NCBI RefSeq assembly: GCF_900101885.1
Contig: NZ_FNAN01000009.1
Location: 310,001-374,000 of the forward strand
Origin: Dyadobacter soli
Lineage (GTDB): Bacteria; Bacteroidota; Bacteroidia; Cytophagales; Spirosomataceae
Direction of reading: 5' to 3'
DNA: 64,000 nt
Part shown: positions 9,755 through 21,700 of the stretch, in pieces
Position numbering within the stretch: position 1 is the first letter of the stretch
Layout: each line of letters opens with the position of its first letter
Notes under the pieces: model-generated
The model's input: the letters and a program-made list of their open reading frames with translations, nothing else
What the model was told of the DNA's origin: nothing
Databases searched by the model: none
Position numbers and translations under genes: made by a program

Positions 9755-10684
9755 TTATGCCAGATTCAATGCCGCATTCATCGAGCGAACGGCTTCCGCT
9801 GACTTTTCGAATGCCGCTTTTTCGGCATCGCTCAGGCGCAGGTTGATGATCTTCTCCCAGCCATTGCGGCCGAGAACGACAGGTACTCCCATACAAATGT
9901 CTTTCTGGCCATATTCGCCGTTCAGGTACACGCTACAAGGCACAATGCGCTTCTGGTTGCGGACAATGCTTTCCACGAGCATCATCGTGGCTGCACCCGG
10001 TGCGTACCATGCCGATGTACCGATCAGTTTCGTGAGCGTAGCACCGCCTACCATCGTGTCGGCAGCTACTTTTTCAAGCTGGTCGGCCGAGAGGAAACGG
10101 CTTACGGGGATACCATTGTAAGTCGCCAGGCGGGTCAATGGGATCATCGTCGTGTCGCCGTGGCCGCCGATCACCATGCCGTGAATGTCGAGCGGGGAAA
10201 CATCCATAGCCATTGCCAGATAGGTTTTGAAACGCGCGCTGTCCAATGCACCGCCCATACCGATGAGGCGTTTTTTAGGAATGCCCGATTCTTTCAATGC
10301 CAGGTAGGTCATCGTGTCCATCGGGTTCGACACCACGATCACGATCGCTTTCGGCGAATATTTGAGCAAATTTTCTGTCACTCCCTTCACGATTCCTGCA
10401 TTGATGCCGATGAGCTCCTCGCGGGTCATACCCGGCTTACGGGGCAATCCCGAGGTGATCACCACCACATCCGAGCCCTTGGTCTTCTCGTAATCATTGG
10501 TCGAGCCGATGGGCCTGGTGTTGAATCCCAGCAAAGCGGCTGTCTGGTACATATCCAGTGACTTACCTTCGCTGACACCCTCCTTGATATCCAGCAACAC
10601 CACTTCTTCTGCCAGCTCACGACGAATGATATTATCGGCAGTGGTTGCGCCTACCGCACCCGCACCTACAACAGTAATCTTCAT
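9755..10684 (-). CDS. mdh: Malate dehydrogenase
   Basis: NAD-dependent malate dehydrogenase of the LDH-like class, a TCA-cycle enzyme interconverting malate and oxaloacetate in the cytoplasm. The 309-residue protein starts with the Rossmann motif GAGAVG and has the NAD-selecting Asp32 (VLLDI). Substrate-binding arginines are visible at R82 and R88 (PRKPGMTREEL) and R151. The catalytic His is H175 in IGGHGDTTM. Arg at the specificity-loop position argues for malate rather than lactate. The gene is monocistronic: it is divergent from the YkvA-like gene and ends at the shared terminator. Confidence 0.95.
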   Translation of the reverse strand: MKITVVGAGAVGATTADNIIRRELAEEVVLLDIKEGVSEGKSLDMYQTAALLGFNTRPIGSTNDYEKTKGSDVVVITSGLPRKPGMTREELIGINAGIVKGVTENLLKYSPKAIVIVVSNPMDTMTYLALKESGIPKKRLIGMGGALDSARFKTYLAMAMDVSPLDIHGMVIGGHGDTTMIPLTRLATYNGIPVSRFLSADQLEKVAADTMVGGATLTKLIGTSAWYAPGAATMMLVESIVRNQKRIVPCSVYLNGEYGQKDICMGVPVVLGRNGWEKIINLRLSDAEKAAFEKSAEAVRSMNAALNLA

Positions 10685-10901
10685 AGGGAAATATGGTTAA
10701 TTGTATAGAAATTGATGCTTTTTATATTTTTTCCTAAAAGTATGATACATAATTTGTTTAAACCAAGCGGAATTTGATTTTTTGCCGCAAACGGTCCGGC
10801 TGTGAGCTAGCATGGCGGCCCTGCGATGATCTGGCACGCAATTTTTTCCGTAAGTTGATAGTTATAATGGCTTTGTTAACCACTTTTTCCTGCTTTGTAC
10901 G

Positions 10902-11333
10902 ATGAAGGACCAATCAATGATTTCGCGGATTTTAGAGTCGATTTTTTTCAGGAAGGCCACGGGAAAAGCAGGACGTTATGCCAGAAATTCTAGCCGCTTG
11001 TTCGAGCTTGTCAGGGATGTGATCGGGAAGCTTCAGACAATAGGCTTCAAAGGGAACCTCGCCGAATTTCAGTCGAGCGTGCAGCTGTTACTTCGTATGG
11101 TGAAAGCCTACGCTTCCGGCGAGTATAGGCAGCTCCCCTGGAAAAGTTTAGTGTCGATAGTCGCTGTGCTCATTTATTTCGTATCTCCCATAGACCTTAT
11201 TCCTGACTTCCTGCCGGTTATCGGCATTACCGACGACGTTGCACTCGTGGTGTGGCTCATCAAGACGCTGGGTGACGATATCGCGAAGTTCGCGGATTGG
11301 GAGAAGGCCTCCAAGACAATTAATATCGGATAA
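10902..11333 (+). CDS. YkvA-like DUF1232 small membrane protein
   Basis: This 143-residue protein carries the DUF1232 hallmark at about 84-125: a hydrophobic segment followed by YFVSPIDLIPDFLPVIGITDD, which defines the YkvA family. The first 80 residues are basic and amphipathic with no recognised domain. Biochemical role is unknown for the family. It stands between mdh (divergent, 217 bp) and tatA (same strand, 71 bp). Confidence 0.8.
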   Translation: MKDQSMISRILESIFFRKATGKAGRYARNSSRLFELVRDVIGKLQTIGFKGNLAEFQSSVQLLLRMVKAYASGEYRQLPWKSLVSIVAVLIYFVSPIDLIPDFLPVIGITDDVALVVWLIKTLGDDIAKFADWEKASKTINIG

Positions 11334-11352
11334 AAGTTGGGAGTAGGGGTGG

Positions 11353-11380
11353 TTGTTGTAAAAAAGAATAGTTATTTTTG
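11353..11380 (+). promoter_or_regulatory. Putative Bacteroidota promoter for tatA
   Basis: TATTTTTG at 11373-11380 exactly fits the Bacteroidota -7 consensus TAnnTTTG. A TTG element lies 17 nt upstream at 11353-11355, slightly closer than usual. It is 24 bp ahead of the tatA ATG. Confidence 0.45.
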
Positions 11381-11404
11381 TAAACATTAATAAAAGAAAC
11401 AGAT

Positions 11405-11605
11405 ATGGAATCAATAACCGTTTTAGGAATTATGGGGTTGGGCGGACAGGAGATCTTCCTGGTTGCACTTTTCGTGTTGCTTTTCTTCGGAGCAAAGAAA
11501 ATCCCAGAACTTATGCGCGGTTTGGGGCAAGGTATCAATGAGTTCAAGAACGCTACTAAAGACGTTAAGGAAAATATTGAAAAAAGCATGGAAGACCCCA
11601 AATAA
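11405..11605 (+). CDS. tatA: Twin-arginine translocase subunit TatA/TatE
   Basis: Small (66-residue) Tat pore component: one N-terminal membrane segment ([24 protein letters not shown]), the conserved FG-x-KK-hinge and an amphipathic helix ([16 protein letters not shown]), with a charged tail. It would form the protein-conducting element used by the Tat-tagged oxidoreductases and aminotransferase elsewhere in this window. No tatC gene is adjacent. Its own promoter and terminator bracket it. Confidence 0.92.
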   Translation: MESITVLGIMGLGGQEIFLVALFVLLFFGAKKIPELMRGLGQGINEFKNATKDVKENIEKSMEDPK

Positions 11606-11632
11606 CGCTTCCATCTTATCGAAGGTTTGATC

Positions 11633-11675
11633 CAGAGCCATTAAGCTACCACTTAACGGCTCTGATTCTTTATTT
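11633..11675 (+). terminator. Rho-independent terminator after tatA
   Basis: A hairpin with arms 11633-11645 and 11652-11664 (7 bp, one mismatch, 5 bp; loop CTACCA) is followed by a T-rich tract. It lies between tatA and gatA. Confidence 0.6.
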
Positions 11676-11697
11676 ACAACCCCACAAAAAAATTGCC

Positions 11698-13155
11698 TTG
11701 AAAGAGTATCTGACGCTGGCCGAAATTCAGAGAGATTTACGCGAAGAAGGTTTGACGTGCGTCAAGTTGGTTGACCGCTATTTGGAAAAAATAGAGGCTA
11801 ACAAGCATTTGAATGCTTTCGTTGAAGTTTATACCGAGGAAGCAAAAAAGGCCGCTCTGGCCGTGGATGCGAAGATCGCCGATGGTACTGCCGGAAAGCT
11901 GGCAGGCATGGTGATCGGTCTGAAAGATGTGCTTTCCCTCACTGGCCACGGCTTGCAGGCCGGAAGCCAGATCCTTCAAAATTATACGGCACCCTACACC
12001 GCAACCGCCGTGCAGCGGCTTATCGATGAAGACGCGATCATCATCGGGCGGCAAAACTGCGACGAGTTTGCGATGGGTTCTTCGAATGAAAACTCTTCGT
12101 TCGGGCCGGTGCTGAATGCTGTTAATAATGCCAAAGTGCCCGGCGGGTCGTCGGGTGGTTCAGCGGTAGCCGTTCAGGCCGGGCTTTGCCATGCTTCGCT
12201 GGGAAGCGATACGGGCGGCTCGGTGCGCCAACCGGCTGCATTCTGCGGTGTGATTGGCGTCAAGCCTTCCTACGGACGCGTTTCGCGTTTTGGACTTATC
12301 GCCTATGCTTCATCGTTCGACTGCATTGGCCCCATTACCAAAAGTGTGGCGGATTCGGCATTGCTTCTGGAAGTAATGTCGGGTGCCGATGATTTCGATA
12401 GCACGGTTTCTGAACGTCCGGTGCCGGCTTACACGGCCAATCTGGAATGGAAAGGCAAAGCTAAAATCGGTTACATCAAGAGTGCGGTAGAGAATGAGGC
12501 GATAGCACCGGAAATCCGCAGGCAAACTTCGGAAGTGCTCAACCGCCTGCGTGCGGAAGGGCATGAAGTGACAGGCATCGATATGCCGTTGCTGGATTCG
12601 CTTTTACCTACCTATTATATACTCACCACTGCCGAAGCGAGTTCCAACCTGTCGCGTTTCGACGGTGTGCGGTACGGCTACCGCAGCCCCGAATCCGTGG
12701 ATCTGGAAAGCATGTACAAAAAGACTCGTACAGAAGGTTTTGGAGATGAGGTAAGGAGAAGAATACTATTGGGTACTTTCGTATTAAGTGCAAATTATTA
12801 CGACGCATACTATACCAAGGCGCAACGCGTTAGAAGATTGGTGCGGGAGGAAACGAGGCGGTTTTTCGAGCAGTTCGATTTCCTGGTTTCCCCGGTAACA
12901 CCTACCACAGCTTTTACGATTGGTGAAAAAACGGAAGATCCGTTGCAAATGTATCTTGCGGACATTTTCACCGTGCAGGCGAATGTCGTGGGTAATCCCG
13001 CGGTTTCCATCCCGAACGGGCTGGACGACCAGGGAATGCCGATCGGGATTCAGATCATGGCCCCTTATTTCGGGGAGGAAAAAATGCTGGCGTTTGCCAA
13101 CTACCTCACGGAACTGAACAAGGAAGGGACGATAGCATACAACCAGAGCAACTAG
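11698..13155 (+). CDS. gatA: Asp-tRNA(Asn)/Glu-tRNA(Gln) amidotransferase subunit A
   Basis: Glutamine amidase subunit of GatCAB, which supplies ammonia to convert mischarged Glu-tRNA(Gln)/Asp-tRNA(Asn) to the amide form. The 485-residue protein shows the amidase-signature catalytic Ser-cisSer-Lys triad: K76 (GLKDVL), S151 (PGGSSGGSA) and S175 (DTGGSVRQP). The only reasonable start is a TTG at 11698, as no in-frame ATG occurs near the N-terminus. GatB and GatC are not adjacent, which is common in bacteria. Confidence 0.93.
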   Translation: MKEYLTLAEIQRDLREEGLTCVKLVDRYLEKIEANKHLNAFVEVYTEEAKKAALAVDAKIADGTAGKLAGMVIGLKDVLSLTGHGLQAGSQILQNYTAPYTATAVQRLIDEDAIIIGRQNCDEFAMGSSNENSSFGPVLNAVNNAKVPGGSSGGSAVAVQAGLCHASLGSDTGGSVRQPAAFCGVIGVKPSYGRVSRFGLIAYASSFDCIGPITKSVADSALLLEVMSGADDFDSTVSERPVPAYTANLEWKGKAKIGYIKSAVENEAIAPEIRRQTSEVLNRLRAEGHEVTGIDMPLLDSLLPTYYILTTAEASSNLSRFDGVRYGYRSPESVDLESMYKKTRTEGFGDEVRRRILLGTFVLSANYYDAYYTKAQRVRRLVREETRRFFEQFDFLVSPVTPTTAFTIGEKTEDPLQMYLADIFTVQANVVGNPAVSIPNGLDDQGMPIGIQIMAPYFGEEKMLAFANYLTELNKEGTIAYNQSN

Positions 13156-13162
13156 TGCTTGT

Positions 13163-13183
13163 AAGGGAGTCATCCCTTTTTTT
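13163..13183 (+). terminator. Rho-independent terminator after gatA
   Basis: Stem AAGGGA/TCCCTT with loop GTCA, followed by a T-run ending at 13183; it begins 8 bp after the gatA stop. Confidence 0.7.
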
Positions 13184-13435
13184 GCGCTCGTTCAAAAAAG
13201 CAAGGGCTGTATTATTACCACAGTTTTAAGAAAATTATCGTGCCAGAATAACAGGCGACCATGTTACGTTATTCTTAATGCGAATGTTGCGAGTATTTAA
13301 AAATGTATTAGAGATTATTCTGATTCATTCGGCCAATTCAAAACCCAAAAGGACTCTTTTATCTGTAAGCAGATCATCAACAGGTACAAGCCATTGAAAA
13401 CCGTGAATTGATTAACCTTCAAAAAACATTTATTA

Positions 13436-15007
13436 ATGAGGATTTCGAAAAGAGTATTGTGGCTCGGGGCCATGTGTGCAGGATTCTGGAATGCGCCTGT
13501 CGGGGCGATGGTTCCACAGGAGCGTTTGACGTCCGGGCAGGATACAGTTGAGACTATTGCTCAGGAAGAAGATGATTTGATGCCGTCACTTCCGGAAGTC
13601 GAGGAGATCGGAGCTAACCCGGCGGTACCGGAAGAGCTTTTGAAAGAACGGTTTGCAAAGCTGGAAAAATCGATTCCGCTTACTTACCACAAATCTTCAC
13701 ACGAATTTGTAGAATACTTTATCTACAAAAAAGCAACTTTCACCCGGACGATGATGGAGCGTATGCCGCTCTATTTTCCCCTGTTTGAAAAAGCATTGGC
13801 GAAACATGGCCTGCCTACCGAACTGAAATACCTTTCCATGATCGAGTCGGGGCTTAACCCGACGGTCATTTCCCACGCACGTGCAGGAGGCCTCTGGCAG
13901 TTCATGCCGGCAACCGGGCGTGAATTCGGTCTTTACCAGGATAAATACATCGACGAACGCTTCGAACCCACAAAAGCCACCGAAGCCGCTTGTCTCTATC
14001 TCAAACAACTTTACAAAATCTTCGGCGACTGGGAGCTTGCACTCGCTTCGTATAATACAGGCCCGGGCAATGTGAAACGCGCCATGCGCCGCTCGCGCGG
14101 GACTACCTTCTGGACGATCTACAATGTCCTCCCCCGCGAAACCCGCTCGTATGTGCCGCAGTACGTAGCCATGAACTACATGATGAACTACGGCTACGAC
14201 CACGGAATTTTCCCCGAAAACACCGAGTTTCAGATCCCGAACGACACCATTCACATTGACGGCTATATCGACCTCGCAACTTTCTGCGACAATGCAAGCA
14301 TTGATTTCGAAGTTCTCAAAAAGCTGAATCCGCAGATTACCAAGAAGGTACTCCCGGACCAGACGCGTGATTTCGTATTGAAAGTACCCAGCGTACGGTT
14401 CACTTACCTGATGAGCAACCGCTCATCGATCATGGACTCCTGCACGAGAAGATACCTTTCTTCCGACGTAATGGTGGCCAAAGCCGACAGTACCAAAACG
14501 GATTCGCTTGGCGGCAACGGCTCATTCCCCTACGTGCTCGCATCGAACGTTCAGAATGTATCGGACGACGAAGCGTATGATGAAGAAGAGGGCGAGGAGC
14601 AAGTTGTTCAGCGCAGCCGCACCAAACGCGTATCCTACACAGTCCGCCGCGGCGACGTACTGGCCGGCATTGCCCGTAAGTATGGCGTATCGGTCGTGTC
14701 GCTTCGCAAATGGAACCATATCCGCCGCAACAATATCCGCAGAGGACAGCGCCTGGTAATCTACAAAGAGGTGAAGGAAACCGTACCAGCAACGCGTATC
14801 GCGGCCAAAGTGAAGCCACAGCAGGATGATGAGCAATTGGCCAAGCAGCAGCGTCATACCCGGAAACGTTATCATACCGTACAAAAAGGAGATACATTAT
14901 GGATTATTTCGCAGCGATACGGTTTGGAAATCGGGCAGCTGAAAAAGCGGAACAAGATCAGGGGCAACTCGATCAAGCCTGGCCAAAAATTGATCATTTC
15001 GACCTAG
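13436..15007 (+). CDS. MltD-like lytic transglycosylase with two LysM domains
   Basis: Periplasmic murein lytic transglycosylase that cleaves the MurNAc-GlcNAc bond. The 523-residue protein has an N-terminal signal peptide, an SLT domain at about 120-230 with catalytic Glu137 in MIESGLNP, the GGLWQFMPATGREFGL and ALASYNTGPGNV motifs, and two C-terminal LysM peptidoglycan-binding repeats (about 399-443 and 477-523, each beginning YTV/HTV-x-x-GD). An acidic, low-complexity linker precedes the first LysM. It is upstream of ruvA by 33 bp on the same strand, possibly co-transcribed. Confidence 0.92.
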   Translation: MRISKRVLWLGAMCAGFWNAPVGAMVPQERLTSGQDTVETIAQEEDDLMPSLPEVEEIGANPAVPEELLKERFAKLEKSIPLTYHKSSHEFVEYFIYKKATFTRTMMERMPLYFPLFEKALAKHGLPTELKYLSMIESGLNPTVISHARAGGLWQFMPATGREFGLYQDKYIDERFEPTKATEAACLYLKQLYKIFGDWELALASYNTGPGNVKRAMRRSRGTTFWTIYNVLPRETRSYVPQYVAMNYMMNYGYDHGIFPENTEFQIPNDTIHIDGYIDLATFCDNASIDFEVLKKLNPQITKKVLPDQTRDFVLKVPSVRFTYLMSNRSSIMDSCTRRYLSSDVMVAKADSTKTDSLGGNGSFPYVLASNVQNVSDDEAYDEEEGEEQVVQRSRTKRVSYTVRRGDVLAGIARKYGVSVVSLRKWNHIRRNNIRRGQRLVIYKEVKETVPATRIAAKVKPQQDDEQLAKQQRHTRKRYHTVQKGDTLWIISQRYGLEIGQLKKRNKIRGNSIKPGQKLIIST

Positions 15008-15040
15008 AAATTAACGCTTCAACATACACATACTATTTTT

Positions 15041-15631
15041 ATGATTGCCTACGTTAACGGGATTGTAACTTATAAAGACCCAGCGTACGCTATCATCGAT
15101 GTCAATGGAGTAGGTTACGAAGTCAGGATCTCATTGCAGACCTACACTTCGCTCCCCGATATCGGTGCCCGGTGCAAGCTGGTAACGTTTCTCAATATAC
15201 GGGAAGATGCCCACGTCCTTTACGGGTTTTGGGGGAATGATGAGAAAAAGCTGTTCCTGGATCTGACAAGCATTTCAGGAATCGGGCCGTCGACAGCGCT
15301 CGTAATGCTTTCCTCGCTTTCCTCTTCGGAAATCCGGCAAGGGATCATTGATGAAGACCTGCGCCTGATCCAGTCGATCAAAGGTATAGGGTCCAAGACT
15401 GCTCAACGCGTAATCCTCGAACTAAGAGACAAAATTCGAAAGGAAGAACTCGTTTCAACAGGTCCGCGATCTGTCGAAACGTCGTCAAACGCTCTTCGGA
15501 GCGAAGCGTTGGCTGCGCTCGTTACTTTGGGTATTCCCAAGGCTACGGCGGAGAAAAGTCTGGATGCCATCATCAAGCGTGAGGGGCAGTCTATAAGCGT
15601 TGAAAATCTGATTAAACTGGCGTTACGTTAA
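15041..15631 (+). CDS. ruvA: Holliday junction branch-migration protein RuvA
   Basis: DNA-binding subunit of the RuvAB branch-migration motor acting on Holliday junctions. The 196-residue protein shows the N-terminal OB fold (MIAYVNGIVTYKDPAYAIIDVNGVGYEV), the acidic-pin region, tandem helix-hairpin-helix motifs (ISGIGPSTAL and IKGIGSKTAQRVILEL) and the C-terminal RuvB-binding domain. Length is normal. RuvB is not adjacent. Confidence 0.96.
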   Translation: MIAYVNGIVTYKDPAYAIIDVNGVGYEVRISLQTYTSLPDIGARCKLVTFLNIREDAHVLYGFWGNDEKKLFLDLTSISGIGPSTALVMLSSLSSSEIRQGIIDEDLRLIQSIKGIGSKTAQRVILELRDKIRKEELVSTGPRSVETSSNALRSEALAALVTLGIPKATAEKSLDAIIKREGQSISVENLIKLALR

Positions 15632-15731
15632 CCGGAAACTGCAATGATATTGGGTGAAAAATTTTACAACCGTGTAATCGCGTTGATGGATTTGTTTGTA
15701 AATACAACCTTCTCTAAATAAGTATATTACC

Positions 15732-18700
15732 TTGTCATCAACGATTTACTCATTTCTTTTTAAGGTATTAAGCATTTCGGCCGGAGCGGTGTTACTCGTG
15801 AACGTTTCAGGCGGCAAGGGCGAACCATATGCGGAGCAGGCACAGGAATGGGCCATACTTGCAGACACGCTTAAAGAAGATACCACCAAGAAAAACATCG
15901 ATCGATCCGGCTCTCAGCTGATCATGCGATGGAAGGATTATTATTCCAACCGTATCTCGGAACCACGGCCGCGTTCGCCATTCTACCTGCGCGAACCGAA
16001 CAATATCATCACCAACATTACGCTCGACAGTGCAGGTAAAGTTGCAGTAACCGAGAAAATTCAAACGCCGGGCGTATCTACTCCTGGCGTGCCGGCTGGT
16101 CCCGGAGCAGCGGCTCCCGGAGTACCGACTCCCGGAGCAGCGGCTCCCGGAGCAGCGGCGTCAATGCCCAGCCCGGCATTGAATTACCGTCTGCCGGAGC
16201 GGATGGACCTCGCTACCTACGATAAAATCCAGGAGGACCGCGCATTCAAAAGCCTCCTGCGCGAGTACGCGGGCAGGCAGGACGGCAACAGCGCCATGGG
16301 TGCCCGCGGGCTGCTGCCGAAGCTCGACCTTCCACCGGGCCTGACCAAGTTGCTTGGGGATGATTTTGTGAATTTCAAGCCGACGGGTTTTGTATCGCTG
16401 GACCTTGGGCTTATGCACCAGTTCCTCGATAACCCCGCCATTCCTATCCGCCAGCGAAAGAATACCCAGTTCATTTTCAATGAGCAGATCAATATCAACT
16501 TCGATGCGAAGCTCGGCGATATGCTCGGGTTCCAGACCAACTTCGATACCAAGGCGAACTTCAACTTCGAGAATGCGATCAAGCTGAATTATAAGAATCC
16601 GGAAGAAAGCTTTATCCGTAAAATTGAGGCAGGTAATATCAACTGGGCCATTAACAGCCAATTGATCCCCGGTGTACAGAATTTGTTTGGTTTGAAAACC
16701 GACTTTCAGTTCGGACGTCTGAGCGCCACTTTCGTTGCATCCCAGCAAAAATCAAGTAAAGAACGGATCACGTTACGCGGCGGAGCGCAAAGCCGTGACT
16801 TCGAATTGCGGGCCGATACTTATGATGAGAACCGCAACTTCTTCCTCTCCCAATATTTCCGCAACATTTACGAAAGCTCGCTGCAAAACACGCCGACCAT
16901 TACCTCGGGTGTGACTGTGACGCGCCTTGAAGTGTATGTGACCAACCGTACGACCACCACCGAGTCACTCCGGAATATTGCCGGTTTCGCCGATTTGGGC
17001 GAGCCTGCGCCGTATCGTGCCGGTAATCCCAATTTGCAGCCGGTACGCTCCACCTCACCGGCGAGCAACGATGCCAACGGCCTTTATAAAAAGCTGAGCG
17101 ACAACTCTGCTTTCCGGCAGGTTGATAATACGAACACGGCCATTTCCGGCTTTGGTTTGGAAAAAACAATCGATTATGAATTGCTACGCGGTGCGAAACG
17201 ACTGATCGTCGACCGTGACTATACATTCCATCCGCAGCTTGGCTACATCTCCCTTACCAATGCGCTCCGCAATGACGAAGTATTGGCGGTTTCTTATGAA
17301 TATACCCTGAATGGCCGTGCCTTCAAGGTAGGGGAGCTTACCGAGGATTACCAGGCGCGCAAGGACGATGAGGTAATTGCATTGAAATTGCTGAAATCTT
17401 CGACGATCCGGAATAATACGAAGTTGCCGATGTGGGATCTGATGATGAAAAACATCTATTCGCTTGGTACCAGCCAGATCGACAAGCAAGGGTTTCAGCT
17501 AAGGGTTATTTACAAAGACGACCAGACTGGTATCGATAACCCGAATTTACAGGAAAGTAGCATTGCCAATATTCCGCTGATACGTCTCTCCGGCCTCGAC
17601 CGCCTGAACCCGGTCAACGACCTGCAACCCGACGGTAACTTCGACTTTGTGGACGGCATTACCATGGACAGCAAAACGGGGCGCATTATCTTCCCGGTGC
17701 TGGAACCATTCGGTAGCAACCTTTCCCGCAAATTCGGTCCCGGTGAGGATGTGTACCGCAACAAATATGTGTTCAATGAGCTGTACCGCACGACGATGAT
17801 CGATGCGCAGCAGGTTTCGGAGCGTAACAAATTCTTCATCAAAGGTGCTTACCAATCGAGTGGGGGCGCCGAGGTGCAGCTGCCGTTTGGTGTGCTGGAA
17901 ACTTCCGTAACCGTGACTTCCGGTGGGGTACCGCTTTCTCCGGGCTCGGATTATATCGTGGAAGCGCAGATCGGCCGGGTACGGATTCTGAATTCAAGTG
18001 TACTGGCGTCCGGTCGCGAAATCGTGATCGAGTATGAACGCCCGGATATGTTCCAGAACCAGATCAGGACTTTGGTAGGAACGCGTCTCGATTATGTTGT
18101 TAACCGCAATCTGAGCGTCGGCCTTACCGCCATGAAATACAAGGAACGTACCGCCGGTTTCCTTTCGCGGGTTTCCATTGGTAACGAGCCTGTGAACAAT
18201 ACGATGCTTGGGTTCGATGTCAATTTCCGCAAGGACGCACCGTTCCTGACCAAGTGGCTGGATGCATTACCGCTGATCCAGACCAAGGAAATGTCTTCGA
18301 TCCAGTTCAAGGGTGAGTTTGCCAAGTTACTTCCCGGCGTTTCGAAGGATGTGAATAACCGCTCGCTCGTGGATGATTTCGAAGCGGCGCGTACGGTTTA
18401 CGATCTGGCACGCCAGCCACAGAAATGGCGCCTGGCCGCGGTACCTACCAAGTTCAGGGATGGATTTGACGGCAAAAACCTTAACTACGGCTACAAGCGT
18501 GCCAAAATTTCGGCCTATACCGTCGACAACATCTTTGGCGGCGTACAAGGCCTGGGCGGAGGTTACCAGCCACCTACCAATTTCACAGACGACGACCGTA
18601 AAAACTATTACGAGCGGCTTTATCTCCCCAATCAGATTTTCCCCAACCGCGCCATCGCCGGGCTGGTAACTTACCCGCAGCAGGTGCTTGATATTGCCTA

Positions 18701-21700
18701 TTATCCAAGCGAACGCGGGATGTACAATTACAATACCGATCTCAACCCGGACGGTCGCATGAAAACTCCGAAGAATAACTTCGGGGCTTTGAGCCGCGCC
18801 ATTACTTCGGATAACGACTTTGATAATGCCAACATCGAAAGCATCGAGTTCTGGATGCTGGATCCGTTCATCAACGACCCTAAATATGGTGTAATCCGGG
18901 ACGGTTCTGCAAACGAAAGCCCTAACACAACCGGTGGAAAGCTGGTATTCAACCTCGGGGATATTTCGGAGGATGTAATTCCCGACGAGCGCTACAACTT
19001 CGAAAACGGTTTGCCGCTAGTGCCCAAGCAGGTAGGTGTGAATGTAGATTCGACGGCCTGGGGATATGCTACCAAATCGCAGTACCTGATCAATGCATTC
19101 AGCAATGAGGATGGTGCACGCCAGAAGCAGGATGTCGGTCTGGATGGTTTGACCAATGAAGAAGAACGTGCTTTCTTTAAAAACTTCATCGATCGGCTAC
19201 CTGCCAACCTTACCGCGGAAGCCCGCGCGAAAATCCTGGCCGACCCTTCCGGTGACGATTTCCAGTTCTTTTTGGGAGCTGATCTCGACAGCGAGGACCG
19301 GAAAGTATTGGAACGCTACAAAAATTACATCGGGATGGAGAACAACTCGCCCGAAAGCCAGGGCCGCTCCGTGGACGTTACACCGGCATCGACCAACATT
19401 CCCGACGGCGAGGATATGAATGTCGATAACACGATCAACGACAACGAATCTTACTACGAGTACGAAATCGACCTGAAACCAGGGCAACTTGCGGTGGGTA
19501 ACGGTTATATCGTGGATAAAACGGTAAACACCGCCGACCAGCAGACCTGGTACCTCTTCCGCGTTCCTATTAAAGAGTTTTCAGGAATGGTGGGAAGTAT
19601 GAACGGTTTCAAATCGATCCGTTTCATGCGCATGTACCTCACCGATTTTCAGCAACCGGTGGTATTGCGTTTCGCGCAGCTGCAAATGGTGGGCCAGCAA
19701 TACCGGAAGTATACCTACAATCTCGATGCTCCGGGCTTGCAGGAAGTGCCTGAGCCTTATGACGCAAAATTTACGGTTGGAACTGTAAGTATTGAAGAAA
19801 ACAGCCAGGCGAATAGCGATAAATATAAGTACGACATTCCTCCGGGCTGGATCCGCGATCAGGACAACACGCAGCGCCCGCCGCTGTTGTTGAACGAGCA
19901 GTCAATGAGCCTCTGCGTTACCGACCTGCGTGATGGTGATTCCCGTGCAGTTTTCAAAAACGTAAACCTTGATCTGCTCTTCCGCAAGCGCCTGCGTATG
20001 TATGTACACATGCAGAACGAGCGGGATGAGGACAATATGGTGGGTACATTCATGCGGATTGGTACCGACCTTACCCAAAACTATTACGAAATCGATCTCT
20101 CGGCTCTGAAAGCGACTAGGCCGGGCAACCAGCCAGATACTGAAATCTGGCCGGAAGTCAATGAGATCAACATTGCATTAGCCGACCTGATCGACGCAAA
20201 AGCGCAGCGTAACCGCCAGCTCGACAAGAACCTGAGTGTGCCTTTTACCGTATTTAGCTCCGACCGCCGGTACAAACTGACCGTTGTCGGTAACCCCGAT
20301 TTGAGTGCTGTGAAAGTGATGATGATCGGTATGCGGAACCCGAAATCAGTGGATGAGCGTGCGAAATCGTTCTGTTTGTGGGTCGATGAAATGCACGTGG
20401 AAGGCTTTGATGATACCGGGGGGATGGCGGCCATCGCGCAGCTGAATGCAAAGCTGGCGGACTTCGCGACATTGACCGCTTCGGGCCGGATCGAGACATT
20501 CGGGTTCGGTACCGTGCAGCAGCGCATTGGCGAGCGTACGCGTAACTTTACTTCTGAATACGGGTTCTCTTCCAACATCGCGGTGGACAAACTGCTGCCT
20601 GCCAACTGGGGCTTCCAGATCCCGCTTTTTGTAAGCTACGACCGCAGGAATGTGAAACCGCATTTCGACCCGCTCGACCCGGATACGCCATTGAGTACTT
20701 CGCTGGACAACCTGCTCACCGACGAACAGCGGGATGGGTACAGGCGGATGGTCGAGGAAAATGCCGTCAAGCGAGGGTTCAACTTCTCGAACGTGCGAAA
20801 GGTCAAGACCAAGCCGGGTGCTAAGAATCACTTCTTTGATTTCGAAAATTTCTCATTCAGCTACGCATTCAGCGATGATAAGCGAAGGAATATCCTGACG
20901 CAGGAATACAACCAACGCGCATACCGGGCCGGCATTTCGTATATGTACGCGAGCCAGCCGAAAGCCATCGAGCCATTCAAGCAATGGAAGGGCACCGGTC
21001 GCTGGGCGGAGTTTATCAAGGAATTCAATGTGACGCTCTTGCCGAATATGGTTTCGCTGCGTACCGATGTGGATCGCCGCTTCCTGAAAACGCAGTTGCG
21101 CAATGCGGACCTCACCACCGACGGTATGCAGCCATTGTATGAAAAATATTTCTGGTTTAACCGCTACTACGACTTCGGCTGGAACCTGACGCGTAACATG
21201 ACGCTCACCTACGCCGCCACGGCCAACTCGATCGTGGACGAGCCGGAAGGCGATATCAATACCGGCGAAAAGAAAGATTCACTTTGGAGCAACTTTAAAA
21301 AGCTGGGGCGTATCAAGAATTTCGACCAGAAAATCGACCTGACCTACCGCTTGCCGCTCGACAAAATACCAGTACTCGACTGGATGTCGGCCGACTACAA
21401 GCATTCGATCGGATACAACTATCAGGCCAATGCATTGAATTTGAAGGATACGACCGGCCTGCCGTTCGGGGACATTATCCGCAACAGCCGCGAGCGGGGA
21501 GTTACCGGTAAGGTGGATTTTGTATTGCTTTATAACAAACTCCGCTACCTCAAATTTGCCAACACGCCGTCGGCTGCAAGGAAGAACTTCGCGCGGAGCC
21601 CGGGTGATATCGAGGACATCGATATGCGCACGACCGACATTGTAAAGAACCTTACCCGGGTTTTGATGACTGTCCGCGGTATCAATGTCAGCTACTCGGT

